A stretch of DNA of 64,000 nucleotides from Martelella lutilitoris. Its GTDB lineage: Bacteria > Pseudomonadota > Alphaproteobacteria > Rhizobiales > Rhizobiaceae. A model generated the notes under the pieces. The model saw only the letters and a list, made by a program, of their open reading frames with translations. It searched no databases and was not told the origin of the DNA. This document shows positions 18,786-27,111 of the stretch, piece by piece. Positions within the stretch are counted from its first letter, which is position 1; each line of letters begins with the position of its first letter. Location of the stretch: contig NZ_VCLB01000004.1 of assembly GCF_005924265.1 (NCBI RefSeq), positions 310,001 to 374,000 of the forward strand, read 5' to 3'. The position numbers and the translations under genes were made by a program.

Positions 18786-19931
18786 TCAGCCGGCCTTGCG
18801 GCGGGCGATCTCGGCGCGGATCTCCGCGCCGTGCTGATCAAGCAGCGGCGGTGCGCCGATCTCGGTTTCGACGGCCTCGTCAAAGCTGTAGGGTGGGCGC
18901 ACGGTCTTGGTCTTTCCCTTTTCGGGATGATCCATCTCGACGGCGATCTTCAGGTGCTGCGCCTGCGGATCATCGAGCGCTTCGTCGCTGTCGTAAGCCG
19001 GCGCATGGGGCACGCCGGCCTCAAGCAGCTTCTCACACCAGCTATCACGCGTTTCGGTCTTGAAGACGGGCGTCAGGATGTCGATGAGATCGTCCTGGTG
19101 CTGGATGCGCTCCAGCCGTTCGGCAAAGCGCGGATCATCGGCAAGCCCTTCCTGTCCGGTCGCCTGAAGCAGCCCTTCCCAGAACTTGGCGGGCGAGGAC
19201 ATGTGGATCGCCACCCATTTTCCGTCGGAACACTCGAATGTGTAGCTCTGCGAAACGGTCGGGCGCGAGAGCGGCCCCATGACTTCGCCGACGGCGAAGT
19301 AATGGGTGAAGCTGTCGAGGTTGAAATGGGTCATCGCCTCCAGCATCGAGATATCGATGCGGCGGCCCTTGCCGGTGCTCGTGCGCTCCAGAAGCGCGGC
19401 GAGAATGGCCATGGCGGCGTATTGCCCGGTGAGCGCATCGGCAATCGCCGGCCCGATGACCCGCGGATTGGTCGGCGGCGTCACCAGCCGCAGGAAGCCG
19501 CTGGCCGCCTGGGCCACAGTATCGAATGCCGGGCGGTCGCGCGCCGGACCCGACTGGCCGAAACCGGAGATCGCGCAATAGATCAGATCCGGCTTCACCT
19601 TGCGCAGATCCGCCTCGCCCACGCCGAGCCGCTCGGCAACGCCGGGTCGGAAGTTCTGGATGAACACATCGGCGGTGGAGACGAGATCAAGCAGGAAGGC
19701 CAGTTCGGCCGGGTCCTTGGTGTCGATCGCGATCGAGCGCTTGTTGCGGTTATAGGTCTGGTAGTGCGGCGAATAGAGGCCGCCCTTGAAGGCGCGGAAG
19801 GGATCGCCCGCGCCCGGCCTCTCGACCTTGATCACATCGGCGCCGAGATCGCCGAGATGCATGGCGGCAGCCGGCCCGGTGATATAGGTCCCGAGCTCGA
19901 TAACCCTTATGTCCTTGAGGATCTTGACCAT
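18786..19931 (-). CDS. Class III CoA-transferase (CaiB/BaiF family)
   Basis: A 381-residue CaiB/BaiF CoA-transferase moving CoA between carboxylic acids. The N-terminal GTYITGPAAAMHLGDLGADVIKVERPGAGDPFR is typical. The Asp in PAFDTVAQAASGF is the expected catalytic residue that forms the glutamyl/aspartyl-CoA intermediate. It begins 11 bp after the citryl-CoA-lyase-like gene, implying that the acid activated here is the substrate cleaved there. Confidence 0.93.
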   Translation of the reverse strand: MVKILKDIRVIELGTYITGPAAAMHLGDLGADVIKVERPGAGDPFRAFKGGLYSPHYQTYNRNKRSIAIDTKDPAELAFLLDLVSTADVFIQNFRPGVAERLGVGEADLRKVKPDLIYCAISGFGQSGPARDRPAFDTVAQAASGFLRLVTPPTNPRVIGPAIADALTGQYAAMAILAALLERTSTGKGRRIDISMLEAMTHFNLDSFTHYFAVGEVMGPLSRPTVSQSYTFECSDGKWVAIHMSSPAKFWEGLLQATGQEGLADDPRFAERLERIQHQDDLIDILTPVFKTETRDSWCEKLLEAGVPHAPAYDSDEALDDPQAQHLKIAVEMDHPEKGKTKTVRPPYSFDEAVETEIGAPPLLDQHGAEIRAEIARRKAG

Positions 19932-19942
19932 GCGGTTTCTCC

Positions 19943-20749
19943 CTATTCCGCGTTCTTGTTCTTGGGCTTCTCGCCGTCATATTCGATCGCGAGATCGGCC
20001 TTGTGCGACATGATGAAACCGATGGAACGCCGGCTCTCCTCCAGAAGATGCGCGGAAAGACCGGCTGTGCGGGCGAGAATGGGCACGGCCTTCAACGCGT
20101 CGACCGGCCAGCCGGCATCAAGGATCGTTGCCGGGATGGCGCCGGACACATTGATCGGCAGCGGACGGTTGACGATCTTGGGCGCGACATCCGCAAGCAC
20201 ACGAAGCGCTTCGATATGGCGGCCGGTAATCCCCTCCTCGTCGGCGATTGCGAGCAGCCTGTTGGCGCGCGGATCGCCGCCGGAATGCTGGGGATGGCCG
20301 AGGCCCGGCACCTTCCGGCGATCGGCCTTGAGCTGGGTCACGGCCTCCGTTGCCGCTTTTTCGATATCGCCGCCCATCTTGTCTGCAGCCTCGACAACGC
20401 AGACGAGAAAGCGGCCGGCCTGTTCCGAAGACCCGGCAACCACGCTGCCCATGCCGAGAATGCCGGCCGCCATCGCGCCCTGCCAGGCATCGGGTCCCGC
20501 GGCAAGCGTCATGCGCGCGGCCTGAACACTTGGAACCAGACCATGCTCGGCAATGGCGACAAGGCAGGAATCCATCATGCGGCGCTGGGCGGCATTCGGC
20601 TTTTCACCGGTGACGAGAAGCCAGAAATAGTCGCTGAAATCGATCTTGCCGATCAGGTCGTTGCACAGGTCATGACCGCGCACTGTGATGCTTTCGGCAT
20701 CGGATTCAGCAATTGCGGTGAAGGCGCCGTCTTGTTTTCCAATTCGCAC
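19943..20749 (-). CDS. Citryl-CoA lyase-like protein (citrate synthase family)
   Basis: A 268-residue protein of the citrate synthase superfamily, shorter than citrate synthase and resembling stand-alone citryl-CoA lyase-type proteins. It carries SITVRGHDLCNDLIG and GLGHPQHSGGDPRANRL, the expected active-site His region. The start is proposed at GTG 20749 because GGGAG lies 6 bases upstream and homologous N-termini begin at about IGKQD. A longer ATG start at 20836 would run through the probable operator. Expected reaction: cleavage of a tertiary-hydroxy acyl-CoA into acetyl-CoA or a related ester and an oxoacid. Confidence 0.83.
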   Translation of the reverse strand: MRIGKQDGAFTAIAESDAESITVRGHDLCNDLIGKIDFSDYFWLLVTGEKPNAAQRRMMDSCLVAIAEHGLVPSVQAARMTLAAGPDAWQGAMAAGILGMGSVVAGSSEQAGRFLVCVVEAADKMGGDIEKAATEAVTQLKADRRKVPGLGHPQHSGGDPRANRLLAIADEEGITGRHIEALRVLADVAPKIVNRPLPINVSGAIPATILDAGWPVDALKAVPILARTAGLSAHLLEESRRSIGFIMSHKADLAIEYDGEKPKNKNAE

Positions 20750-20761
20750 AACAAACTCCCT

Positions 20762-20776
20762 TTTCGGTATGCGAAA
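20762..20776. promoter_or_regulatory. Candidate IclR operator
   Basis: TTTCG-GTATG-CGAAA is a perfect 5-5-5 inverted repeat just upstream of the lyase ribosome binding site, in the gap between the divergent lyase and IclR genes. A further CGAAA half-site is at 20791-20795. It is a natural target for the adjacent IclR protein. Confidence 0.5.
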
Positions 20777-20973
20777 TAATTTCCTCTTGCCGAAATCGTA
20801 GAGAGCAATTAGTCTAGCGTCAAGTTGAAAGCGCAATGCCCGGTCAGGAGGATCGGCAAGCCGCCTTCATCGGGAGGAAGATCAGGTCCCGTACGGAGGG
20901 AATGAGCCTTGTTTTCATTACGCGGCTCACTCACTCTGGCGCCTTAGGGATCTTGTTCTTGAGGAAAACTGAC

Positions 20974-21795
20974 GTGGCTGAAATTCTGAAGATCGTCGAA
21001 GAGAGCGACAGGCCTGCCGAATTCGTGGAGGCGCTTGCCAAGGGGCTTGCGATCCTCGAATGCTTCGACGCCGCCCATTCCGAGATGACGCTGAGCGAGG
21101 TGGCGCGCCGCGTCGGCCTTTCGCCGGCAGCTGCCCGCCGCAGCCTGATCACGCTGCAGACGCTCGGCTATGTCGGCCAGACCAACAAGCATTTTCACCT
21201 GCGTCCCAAGGTGATGACGCTGAGTTCGGCCTTTTATTTCTCCGCCCATATCGACGAAGTGCTGCAGCCCAATCTGAGGGCGCTGGTCGAACAGTTCGGC
21301 GACGCGTCTTCTGTGGGCACGCTGGACGGCGACCATGTGATCTATGTCGCCCATGTCTCTGTGCAGCGGGCCCGCCGCGCCGCCGCCGTCATCGGCGCGC
21401 GCTATCCGGCAGGCGCCACCTCGCTCGGCCGCGTGCTTCTCGCCGGGCAGTCCGACGAGGCGCTGGAACATTACCTTCAGACGGCGAAACTCGAGGCGCT
21501 CACCTCCAAGACCGTGACCGATCCGGAGGTTCTGCGCCAAAAGATCATGGCCGTACGGGCCGATGGCTTCGCCACGACCGTCGACCAGCTCGACTACGGC
21601 ATCACCGCGCTTGCGGTTCCGATCAGGAATTTCGAAGGCCGCACGATCGCGGCGCTCAACACCTCGGGCTACACCGGCATGGTGACGCCCGAAAGCATGA
21701 TCGCGGAACGACTACCCGCGCTCAGGGAAGCGGCATCGCATATCGCGCATGCCATGAGCCGGTATCCGGTTCTGCAATCGACAATGGGAACCTGA
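20974..21795 (+). CDS. IclR family regulator (PcaR/PobR-like)
   Basis: A 273-residue IclR-family regulator. A winged helix-turn-helix (about residues 20-80, MTLSEVARRVGLSPAAARRSLITLQTLGYV) precedes the IclR effector domain with YPAGATSLGRVLLAG. The helix-turn-helix and AARR signature resemble the aromatic-acid subgroup (PcaR, PcaU, PobR), often activators. The start is GTG 20974, preceded by GAGG at 20961-20964; in-frame codons reach back to 20836 but lack support. It lies between two divergent catabolic gene sets and probably controls both. Confidence 0.9.
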   Translation: MAEILKIVEESDRPAEFVEALAKGLAILECFDAAHSEMTLSEVARRVGLSPAAARRSLITLQTLGYVGQTNKHFHLRPKVMTLSSAFYFSAHIDEVLQPNLRALVEQFGDASSVGTLDGDHVIYVAHVSVQRARRAAAVIGARYPAGATSLGRVLLAGQSDEALEHYLQTAKLEALTSKTVTDPEVLRQKIMAVRADGFATTVDQLDYGITALAVPIRNFEGRTIAALNTSGYTGMVTPESMIAERLPALREAASHIAHAMSRYPVLQSTMGT

Positions 21796-21838
21796 CCGAA
21801 GGACAGGATTTCCGCGCAGGTTCAAGGGAGGAGAAACC

Positions 21839-23311
21839 ATGTGCAGGCTTTGTGACATTTCCAGGCGCCATCTGCCCTACCCGAACTTCGGGCCCACGGG
21901 CGGCGGCATGGGAGCAGCGGCCCACACCACGCCGGTTGCCGAAGGTGTTCCGGAAGCATGCGGCCGTGAAGGCCAGCGCACGCTGATCAAGAACGGCATT
22001 ATCCTCTCCATGGACGACAGCGTCGGCGACTTCAAAAAAGGCGATATCCTGATCGAGGGAACGCGCATCATCGAAATTGCGGAAACCATTTCTGCGGACG
22101 ACGCCATCGTCATTGATGCGTCCGGCAAGATCGTCATGCCCGGCTTCATCGACACGCATCATCATCAGTTCGAGACCGCGCTGCGCGGTCAGCTCGCAAA
22201 CGCCATCCTCATCAATGACGGCCTGCCGGCGAACGCTCAGAACTATTACGAGAGCGTGCTGCAGTCCTTCTCCCTCGTCTACCGGCCGGAAGACGTCTAC
22301 ATCAACGAGCTTTTCGGCGCGCTGTCGCAGCTCGATGCCGGGGTGACGACGGTGATGGATGTCAGCCAGATCCATCACTCTCCGGCCCATTCGGATGCGG
22401 TGATCTCGGCGCTGAAGGATTCGGGCCGGCGCTCCGTCTTCGGCTATTTCGAGGGCTGGGGCGACGACGCGCAATATCCGGGCGACGCGGCGCGGCTGCG
22501 CGAACAGTATTTCTCATCGAACGACCAGCTCATGACCATGATCATGGGTGGCGAGATTTACCTGCCCTTCCATGAACAATCCTGGAAGGCCGGGCGCGAC
22601 CTGGATCTCCCGATCGCGCTGCATGTGGTCGGCACGTTCGGCATGCAGCCGACCTTCGACGGGCTTGGCGCGGGCGGCGCGTTCGGCGAAGACAATATCT
22701 TCATCCACATGACCGGCATGTCGGACGACGGCTGGAAATATGCCCGCGACGCCGGCGCCCATATCTCGCTGTCCGTTCCGATCGAGATGCAGATGCGCCA
22801 CGGCACGCCGCCGATCCAGAAGGCGCTCGACTATGGCATGAGCATTTCGCTCTCCACCGACGTCGAATGCACGATGACAGCGGACTTCTTCACCCAGATG
22901 CGCGCCATGGTGACCCTGCAGCGCATGTTCGCCAACGAGAAGGCGCTTGCCGGCGAGGAATACCCGGCGCTTCTGACGGCGCGACAGGCGATCCGCGCGG
23001 CAACGTTTGGCGGCGCGGAGGGCCTGAAGCTCGACCGCCGCACCGGCTCGCTGACGCCGGGCAAGGATGCCGACATCATCCTGCTCGACGCCGAGGCGCT
23101 CAATGTCGCGCCGCTCAACAACGTGCCCGGAACGGTCGTCACCCTGATGGAGCGCTCGAATGTCGACAGCGTGCTGGTGGCCGGCAAGGTGCGCAAATGG
23201 CAGGGCAAGCTCGTCGGCGCCGACATCGCCCATCTGCGCGGCGAACTGGAAAAAAGCCGCGACTACATTTTCGAAAAGGCTGGCATCGCCCGTTCGCTGT
23301 TCGGCGACTGA
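21839..23311 (+). CDS. Amidohydrolase/deaminase (SsnA/TrzN-like)
   Basis: A 490-residue metal-dependent amidohydrolase. Ligand regions are all present: DTHHHQFET (HxH), HVVG, HMTG and STDVE (Asp). The beta-sandwich halves sit at both ends (RTLIKNGIILSMDD and LTPGKDADIILLD). This class includes chlorohydrolases and deaminases of N-heterocycles and guanine derivatives. The start has a strong GGGAGGAG site, so the extra N-terminal 40 residues, beginning MCRLCD and rich in Gly and Pro, are probably real and unusual. Located between an IclR gene and an extradiol dioxygenase. Confidence 0.85.
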   Translation: MCRLCDISRRHLPYPNFGPTGGGMGAAAHTTPVAEGVPEACGREGQRTLIKNGIILSMDDSVGDFKKGDILIEGTRIIEIAETISADDAIVIDASGKIVMPGFIDTHHHQFETALRGQLANAILINDGLPANAQNYYESVLQSFSLVYRPEDVYINELFGALSQLDAGVTTVMDVSQIHHSPAHSDAVISALKDSGRRSVFGYFEGWGDDAQYPGDAARLREQYFSSNDQLMTMIMGGEIYLPFHEQSWKAGRDLDLPIALHVVGTFGMQPTFDGLGAGGAFGEDNIFIHMTGMSDDGWKYARDAGAHISLSVPIEMQMRHGTPPIQKALDYGMSISLSTDVECTMTADFFTQMRAMVTLQRMFANEKALAGEEYPALLTARQAIRAATFGGAEGLKLDRRTGSLTPGKDADIILLDAEALNVAPLNNVPGTVVTLMERSNVDSVLVAGKVRKWQGKLVGADIAHLRGELEKSRDYIFEKAGIARSLFGD

Positions 23312-23401
23312 GGCCCGGCCGGAAACGAGGAAATGGCGCCCGCGATGACCCTTTATTGAGGGCGCGCGGGCGCGAGAGGACATCCGCAAGAGGAGAGAGC
23401 A

Positions 23402-24262
23402 TTGGCAAAACTCGTTGCAACACTGGCGTCGACCCACCATCCCTTCTATCTGAAGGCCACGACAGCGCCGCCCGAACAACAAATGCCCGAGGCGCCGACA
23501 TGGAAGCGCAAGATCGAGGCTTACCGGGAAACGCTGGCAAAGGCGGAGCCGGACGTGCTGGTGATGGTCGGCTCCGACCACTTCCACCAGATCTTCCTCG
23601 ACAACTGCCCGCAATTCCTGATCGGCAAGGCGGAGCGCTATGACGCGACCTTCTACAATGAGGAACGCGAATTCGGCATTCCGAAATATGTGCTGGAAGG
23701 CGACGAGGCGATGTCGCGCTTCATGCACCAGCACCTGATGAACCAGAATTTCGATTTCGCCTTTTCAAACGAGCTGAAAATCGACCATTCCATCATCTGC
23801 CCGATCATCACCGTGCGGCCTGAGAACGACCTGCCGGTCGTGCCGATCTACACAAACATCTTCGCGCCGCCGCTGCACACCCCGAAGCGGTTCTATGAAG
23901 TCGGGCGCGCGATCCGCAAGGCGATCGACGACTACCCGTCCGACAAGCGCGTTGCCGCCATCGGCACCGGGCATCTGTCGCTCGAGCTCGGCGGCCCGCG
24001 CCAGTTCATGGAAACGGGGCCGGATCCGGTTTTCGACCGGCAGGCGATCGAATGGCTGAAGAGCGGCGATATCGACGCGATCCTCGAAAACGTCACCCAT
24101 GAGAGCATGGCCCGGAGCGGCAATGCCACCCATGGCTTCCTGAACTTCATCCTGATGCTTGGCGTGGCCGGTCCGGAAGGGGCGGACTATGTCGACAATC
24201 TCGACCTGTTCCACACCATGGAAGCCTATTTCACCTGGTATCCGAAGGAGGAAGCGGCATGA
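23402..24262 (+). CDS. Extradiol dioxygenase catalytic subunit (LigB-like)
   Basis: A 286-residue member of the LigB (type II) extradiol ring-cleavage family, like protocatechuate 4,5-dioxygenase beta. Fe(II) ligand candidates are His in STHHPF (near residue 12) and GSDHFH (near 60), plus the conserved NELKIDHSIICP block (near 125), and GTGHLSLELGG (near 194). The start is TTG at 23402 with GAGGAGAG directly upstream. It overlaps the alpha-subunit gene by 4 bp. Confidence 0.9.
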   Translation: MAKLVATLASTHHPFYLKATTAPPEQQMPEAPTWKRKIEAYRETLAKAEPDVLVMVGSDHFHQIFLDNCPQFLIGKAERYDATFYNEEREFGIPKYVLEGDEAMSRFMHQHLMNQNFDFAFSNELKIDHSIICPIITVRPENDLPVVPIYTNIFAPPLHTPKRFYEVGRAIRKAIDDYPSDKRVAAIGTGHLSLELGGPRQFMETGPDPVFDRQAIEWLKSGDIDAILENVTHESMARSGNATHGFLNFILMLGVAGPEGADYVDNLDLFHTMEAYFTWYPKEEAA

Positions 24263-24630
24263 GCAAATATTACGTCAATAAGTTTCTCTACACGGTCGAC
24301 CGCGACCCGGAACTCTTGCAGCGCTATATCGACGAACCGCGCACCTTCGTCGCCACCTGGGAACAGTCGATCGGCCCGAAGCTTCTGGGCAATGAGGTCG
24401 AGGCCTCCACCGTCCACGCCCTGACCCATGAGGAGCGAGAGGCGCTGATCAACCATGATTATGTGGCGCTGTTCGAGATGGGCGCGCATTTCTTCCTCAA
24501 CCTGACGATCTTCATCGGCATCTATGACGAGCCCTATATGAGCAGGACCGGCCCGCTGTCGTTCCAGCGCGAAATGGCCGCTAGATTGCAGCACTGGCGC
24601 GACAAGGACTATCCGTCGGTCGAGACCTGA
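24259..24630 (+). CDS. Extradiol dioxygenase small subunit (LigA-like)
   Basis: A 123-residue all-helical LigA-like small subunit, the partner that caps the LigB active site. The ATGA overlap with the LigB-like gene implies coupled, stoichiometric synthesis. The gene order (large then small) is reversed relative to the classical sphingomonad ligAB. A terminator follows at 24666. Confidence 0.87.
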   Translation: MSKYYVNKFLYTVDRDPELLQRYIDEPRTFVATWEQSIGPKLLGNEVEASTVHALTHEEREALINHDYVALFEMGAHFFLNLTIFIGIYDEPYMSRTGPLSFQREMAARLQHWRDKDYPSVET

Positions 24631-24665
24631 AACGCCTCTTCCATCCTCCTGCATGACTTGCCGAG

Positions 24666-24692
24666 CGCATCCGCGATGCGTCCGGCCTTTTT
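24666..24692 (+). terminator. Terminator after the dioxygenase genes
   Basis: CGCATC-CGC-GATGCG stem-loop (24666-24680) followed after seven bases by T5 (24688-24692). Positioned 36 bp after the LigA-like stop, it ends the rightward operon. Confidence 0.6.
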
Positions 24693-24702
24693 GTTTGACA
24701 GG

Positions 24703-24806
24703 CTAGATCATCGGGCGATTAGCTGGCATCGTCCGATGATCTCGTTTCTCTTTTTGATGCATCGGGTTATCGAAAAACCGGATTCCACTTTTTCGCCCGA
24801 TGCGCT
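24703..24806 (+). repeat. RIME-like repeat, variant arm (subfamily A)
   Basis: A 104-bp element made of two palindromes: GATCATCGG/CCGATGATC, then GCATCGGG/CCCGATGC with AAAA/TTTT inner arms. The second palindrome aligns closely with the core of the neighbouring 24876 element, but the first arm is unrelated. It occupies most of the 369-bp gap (24631-24999) together with the next copy. Confidence 0.75.
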
Positions 24807-24875
24807 ATGCATTTCGAAGCGCCCGGCGTTGCCGTCACGCGTCAAACGTGGTCTGTGGGGCAAGGGAATGAGGCA

Positions 24876-24982
24876 TTAGAGCGCCATGCGTCCATTCGGA
24901 CGCACAAAGGACGCTCTAACCTATTGAATCTGCGCATCGTGCTTTCCGAAAACCGATTCCGATTTTTGGGCCGATGCGCTAG
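24876..24982 (+). repeat. RIME-like double-palindrome repeat, copy 2
   Basis: A 107-bp copy of the element at 11684-11790, in the opposite orientation. It starts at TTAGAGCG and ends at GCGCTAG, 17 bp before the GH105 start. The GH105 RBS (GGGAGG) lies just after it. Confidence 0.85.
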
Positions 24983-24999
24983 AAATCCGGGAGGACAGA

Positions 25000-26118
25000 A
25001 TGGATCCGCTTCTTGCGCGCAAGCCACACTTCATCGAGCGCGACGCGGTCTGCGCGCTGATCGAAAGGCTCGCCGACAATCTCGTCAACATCAAGGACGA
25101 GACAGGCGAATTCCTGCTGCGGCTGGAGGACGGCCGGGTGATCGACACCAAGGGCTGGGCCGGCTGGGAATGGACCCACGGCATTGGCCTTTACGGCCTG
25201 TTGAAATACCGGGAGATGACCGGCAGCGCGCTGGCGCTCGACATCATCACCCGCTGGTTCTCCGAACGCCTGGCCGAGGGCACGCCGACGCGCAACGTCA
25301 ATACGGTGGCGCCCTTCCTGACGCTCGCGCATCTTTATGAAGAGACGAAAAACCCGGTCTGGCGTCCCTATCTGGAAAGCTGGGCCGAATGGGTGATGCA
25401 TGAGATGCCGCGCACCGATGACGGCGGCATTCAGCATATCGTCTACAATTCGGTCAACCACCAGCAGATGTGGGACGACACGCTGATGATGACCGTGCTG
25501 CCGCTCGCCAAGATCGGCCTGGTGCTTGACCGGCCCGACTATATCGAGGAGGCGAAATACCAGTTCCTGATACACACCCAGTACCTTGCCGACCGCAAGA
25601 CCGGGCTCTGGTATCACGGCTGGACCTTTGACGGGAACCACAGCTTCGCCAATGCGCTCTGGGCGCGCGGCAACAGCTGGGTGACCATCGCCATTCCCGA
25701 ATTCATCGACATGCTGAAACTGCCCGAGAGCGACCCTGTCGCCCGGCACCTGACGGCGACCTTGCGTCGCCAGGCGCGCATGCTGAAGCAGACACAGGCC
25801 GCTTCCGGCCTCTGGCACACGCTGATCGACGACCCCGACAGCTACGAGGAGGCCTCGGCCGCCGCAGGCTTTGCCTATGGTCTTCTGAAGGCGACCCGCA
25901 TGCGCCTGATCGGCCCGGAATACCTCGAAACGGCGGAGCGCGCGGTCAAGGGCCTCGTCGACAATATCAGCGATGACGGCGAATTGCTGAACGTCTCCTT
26001 CGGCACCGCGATCGGCGCCGATCTCGACCATTATCGCGAGATCAAGCTCACCTCCATGCCCTACGGCCAGGCGATGGCGATGTTCTGCCTCAGCGAATAT
26101 CTCTGGCAGTATCTTTAG
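25000..26118 (+). CDS. Unsaturated rhamnogalacturonyl hydrolase (GH105/GH88-like)
   Basis: A 372-residue (alpha/alpha)6-barrel glycoside hydrolase of the GH105 type (YteR/RhiN-like). WEWTHGIGLYGLLKY near residue 55, QQMWDDTLMM near 158 with the catalytic Asp, and WARGNSW near 222 are family landmarks. It removes unsaturated galacturonic acid from rhamnose-linked disaccharides made by rhamnogalacturonan lyases. No signal peptide: it acts in the cytoplasm on imported material, fitting the ABC transporter and GH78 downstream. Start has GGGAGG, spaced by ACAGA. Confidence 0.9.
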   Translation: MDPLLARKPHFIERDAVCALIERLADNLVNIKDETGEFLLRLEDGRVIDTKGWAGWEWTHGIGLYGLLKYREMTGSALALDIITRWFSERLAEGTPTRNVNTVAPFLTLAHLYEETKNPVWRPYLESWAEWVMHEMPRTDDGGIQHIVYNSVNHQQMWDDTLMMTVLPLAKIGLVLDRPDYIEEAKYQFLIHTQYLADRKTGLWYHGWTFDGNHSFANALWARGNSWVTIAIPEFIDMLKLPESDPVARHLTATLRRQARMLKQTQAASGLWHTLIDDPDSYEEASAAAGFAYGLLKATRMRLIGPEYLETAERAVKGLVDNISDDGELLNVSFGTAIGADLDHYREIKLTSMPYGQAMAMFCLSEYLWQYL

Positions 26119-26132
26119 TTGGAGATTCGCGC

Positions 26133-26161
26133 CCCTCTCCCGGGCGTCAGATCGGAGAGGG
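26133..26161. terminator. Hairpin between convergent genes
   Basis: CCCTCTCC (26133-26140) pairs with GGAGAGGG (26154-26161) over a 13-base loop. It sits between the GH105 stop and the IclR stop, usable from both sides, but without a clear T-run. Confidence 0.45.
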
Positions 26162-26165
26162 AGCC

Positions 26166-26960
26166 TCAGGCGCTTTCGGCGACGTAGCCGAGCGCCTGCG
26201 AAACGTCATGGGTCGCCGATTTCAAGAGCGCGACATAGTCGTCCTTGCGGGCCTCGTCGAAGCGAAAAAGCGGGAAGGCGATGCTGATTGCCGCAATCGA
26301 CTTGCCGACATGGTTGAGCACCGGGGCGGCGATGCAGCGCACGCCGGCCTCGCTTTCCTCGATCTCCTCAGAATAACCGCAGGCGCGGATCATGCGGAGC
26401 TGTTCGCGCAGAACCGCCTTGTCAGTGACCGTGTTGGGGGCGGTCACCTCCATCTGCATTGCGGCCAGACGCTCCGCAATCTCCTCGTCGTCGCGGAAGG
26501 CAAGAAGCGCCTTGCCGAGCGAGGTCGAATGCAGCGGATTGCGTTTGCCGAGCGTGGAATTCATCGACAGGCTGTAGGTCGAATCATACTGATGGATATA
26601 GACGACGCGCTGCTCGCGCCCGTCGAGAATGCCGAGATTGATCGATTCGCCCGTCGCACGCGACAGTCGGCCCATCGCCTTGTCGGCGACGCGCAGTATG
26701 TCGGCCTGGCTCTTCATCGTCTGCGCGGCGAGGCTGAACAGGCGCGGCGTCAGCTCGTAGCGCTCGCTCTCTTCATCCTGCGCCACATAGCCGAGTTCCA
26801 CCATCGTATGCAGCAGGCGGTGCGTCGTGCTTTTCGAGGTCATGGCGCAATGGGCAATCTCCGCCAGGGCAGCGCTGCGGTTTTCCGCCAGTGTCTCCAG
26901 AACCGCGAATACCTTTAGGACGGCGGCCACATTTTCCGTTTTCGGCCTGTTGTCTTTCAC
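26166..26960 (-). CDS. IclR family regulator (KdgR-like)
   Basis: A 264-residue IclR regulator starting at GTG 26960, which has GGAGG 7 bases upstream; an upstream in-frame ATG at 27032 lacks such a site. The helix-turn-helix (SAALAEIAHCAMTSKSTTHRLLHTMVELGYV) is followed by the effector domain with NPLHSTSLGKALLAF. The N-terminal NVAAVLKVFAVLETLAE and placement among pectin genes fit KdgR-type repressors. Its likely ligand is a breakdown product of the rhamnogalacturonan oligosaccharide (inference). Confidence 0.88.
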   Translation of the reverse strand: MKDNRPKTENVAAVLKVFAVLETLAENRSAALAEIAHCAMTSKSTTHRLLHTMVELGYVAQDEESERYELTPRLFSLAAQTMKSQADILRVADKAMGRLSRATGESINLGILDGREQRVVYIHQYDSTYSLSMNSTLGKRNPLHSTSLGKALLAFRDDEEIAERLAAMQMEVTAPNTVTDKAVLREQLRMIRACGYSEEIEESEAGVRCIAAPVLNHVGKSIAAISIAFPLFRFDEARKDDYVALLKSATHDVSQALGYVAESA

Positions 26961-27111
26961 TGCAAGTCCTCCACCACCTGTCGCATCCGTCCAATGCCGC
27001 TCGTCGCAATGACGGGCAATGCCTTTTGTCAATTCGGGGACGCAGAGCTTTTAGTGTCTACCTGTCCCCCTGCCTAGCCTCAGAGACCGTGCAGCGACAA
27101 AATACCTCAAC

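Noticed and set aside
18777-20525. A long rightward frame opposite the CoA-transferase and lyase genes
   Set aside because: No start signal or family; two real genes are on the other strand.
24631-24999. Possible tRNA or insertion sequence in the gap after the dioxygenase genes
   Set aside because: Palindromes are explained by two RIME-like repeats and a terminator; no cloverleaf or transposase is present.
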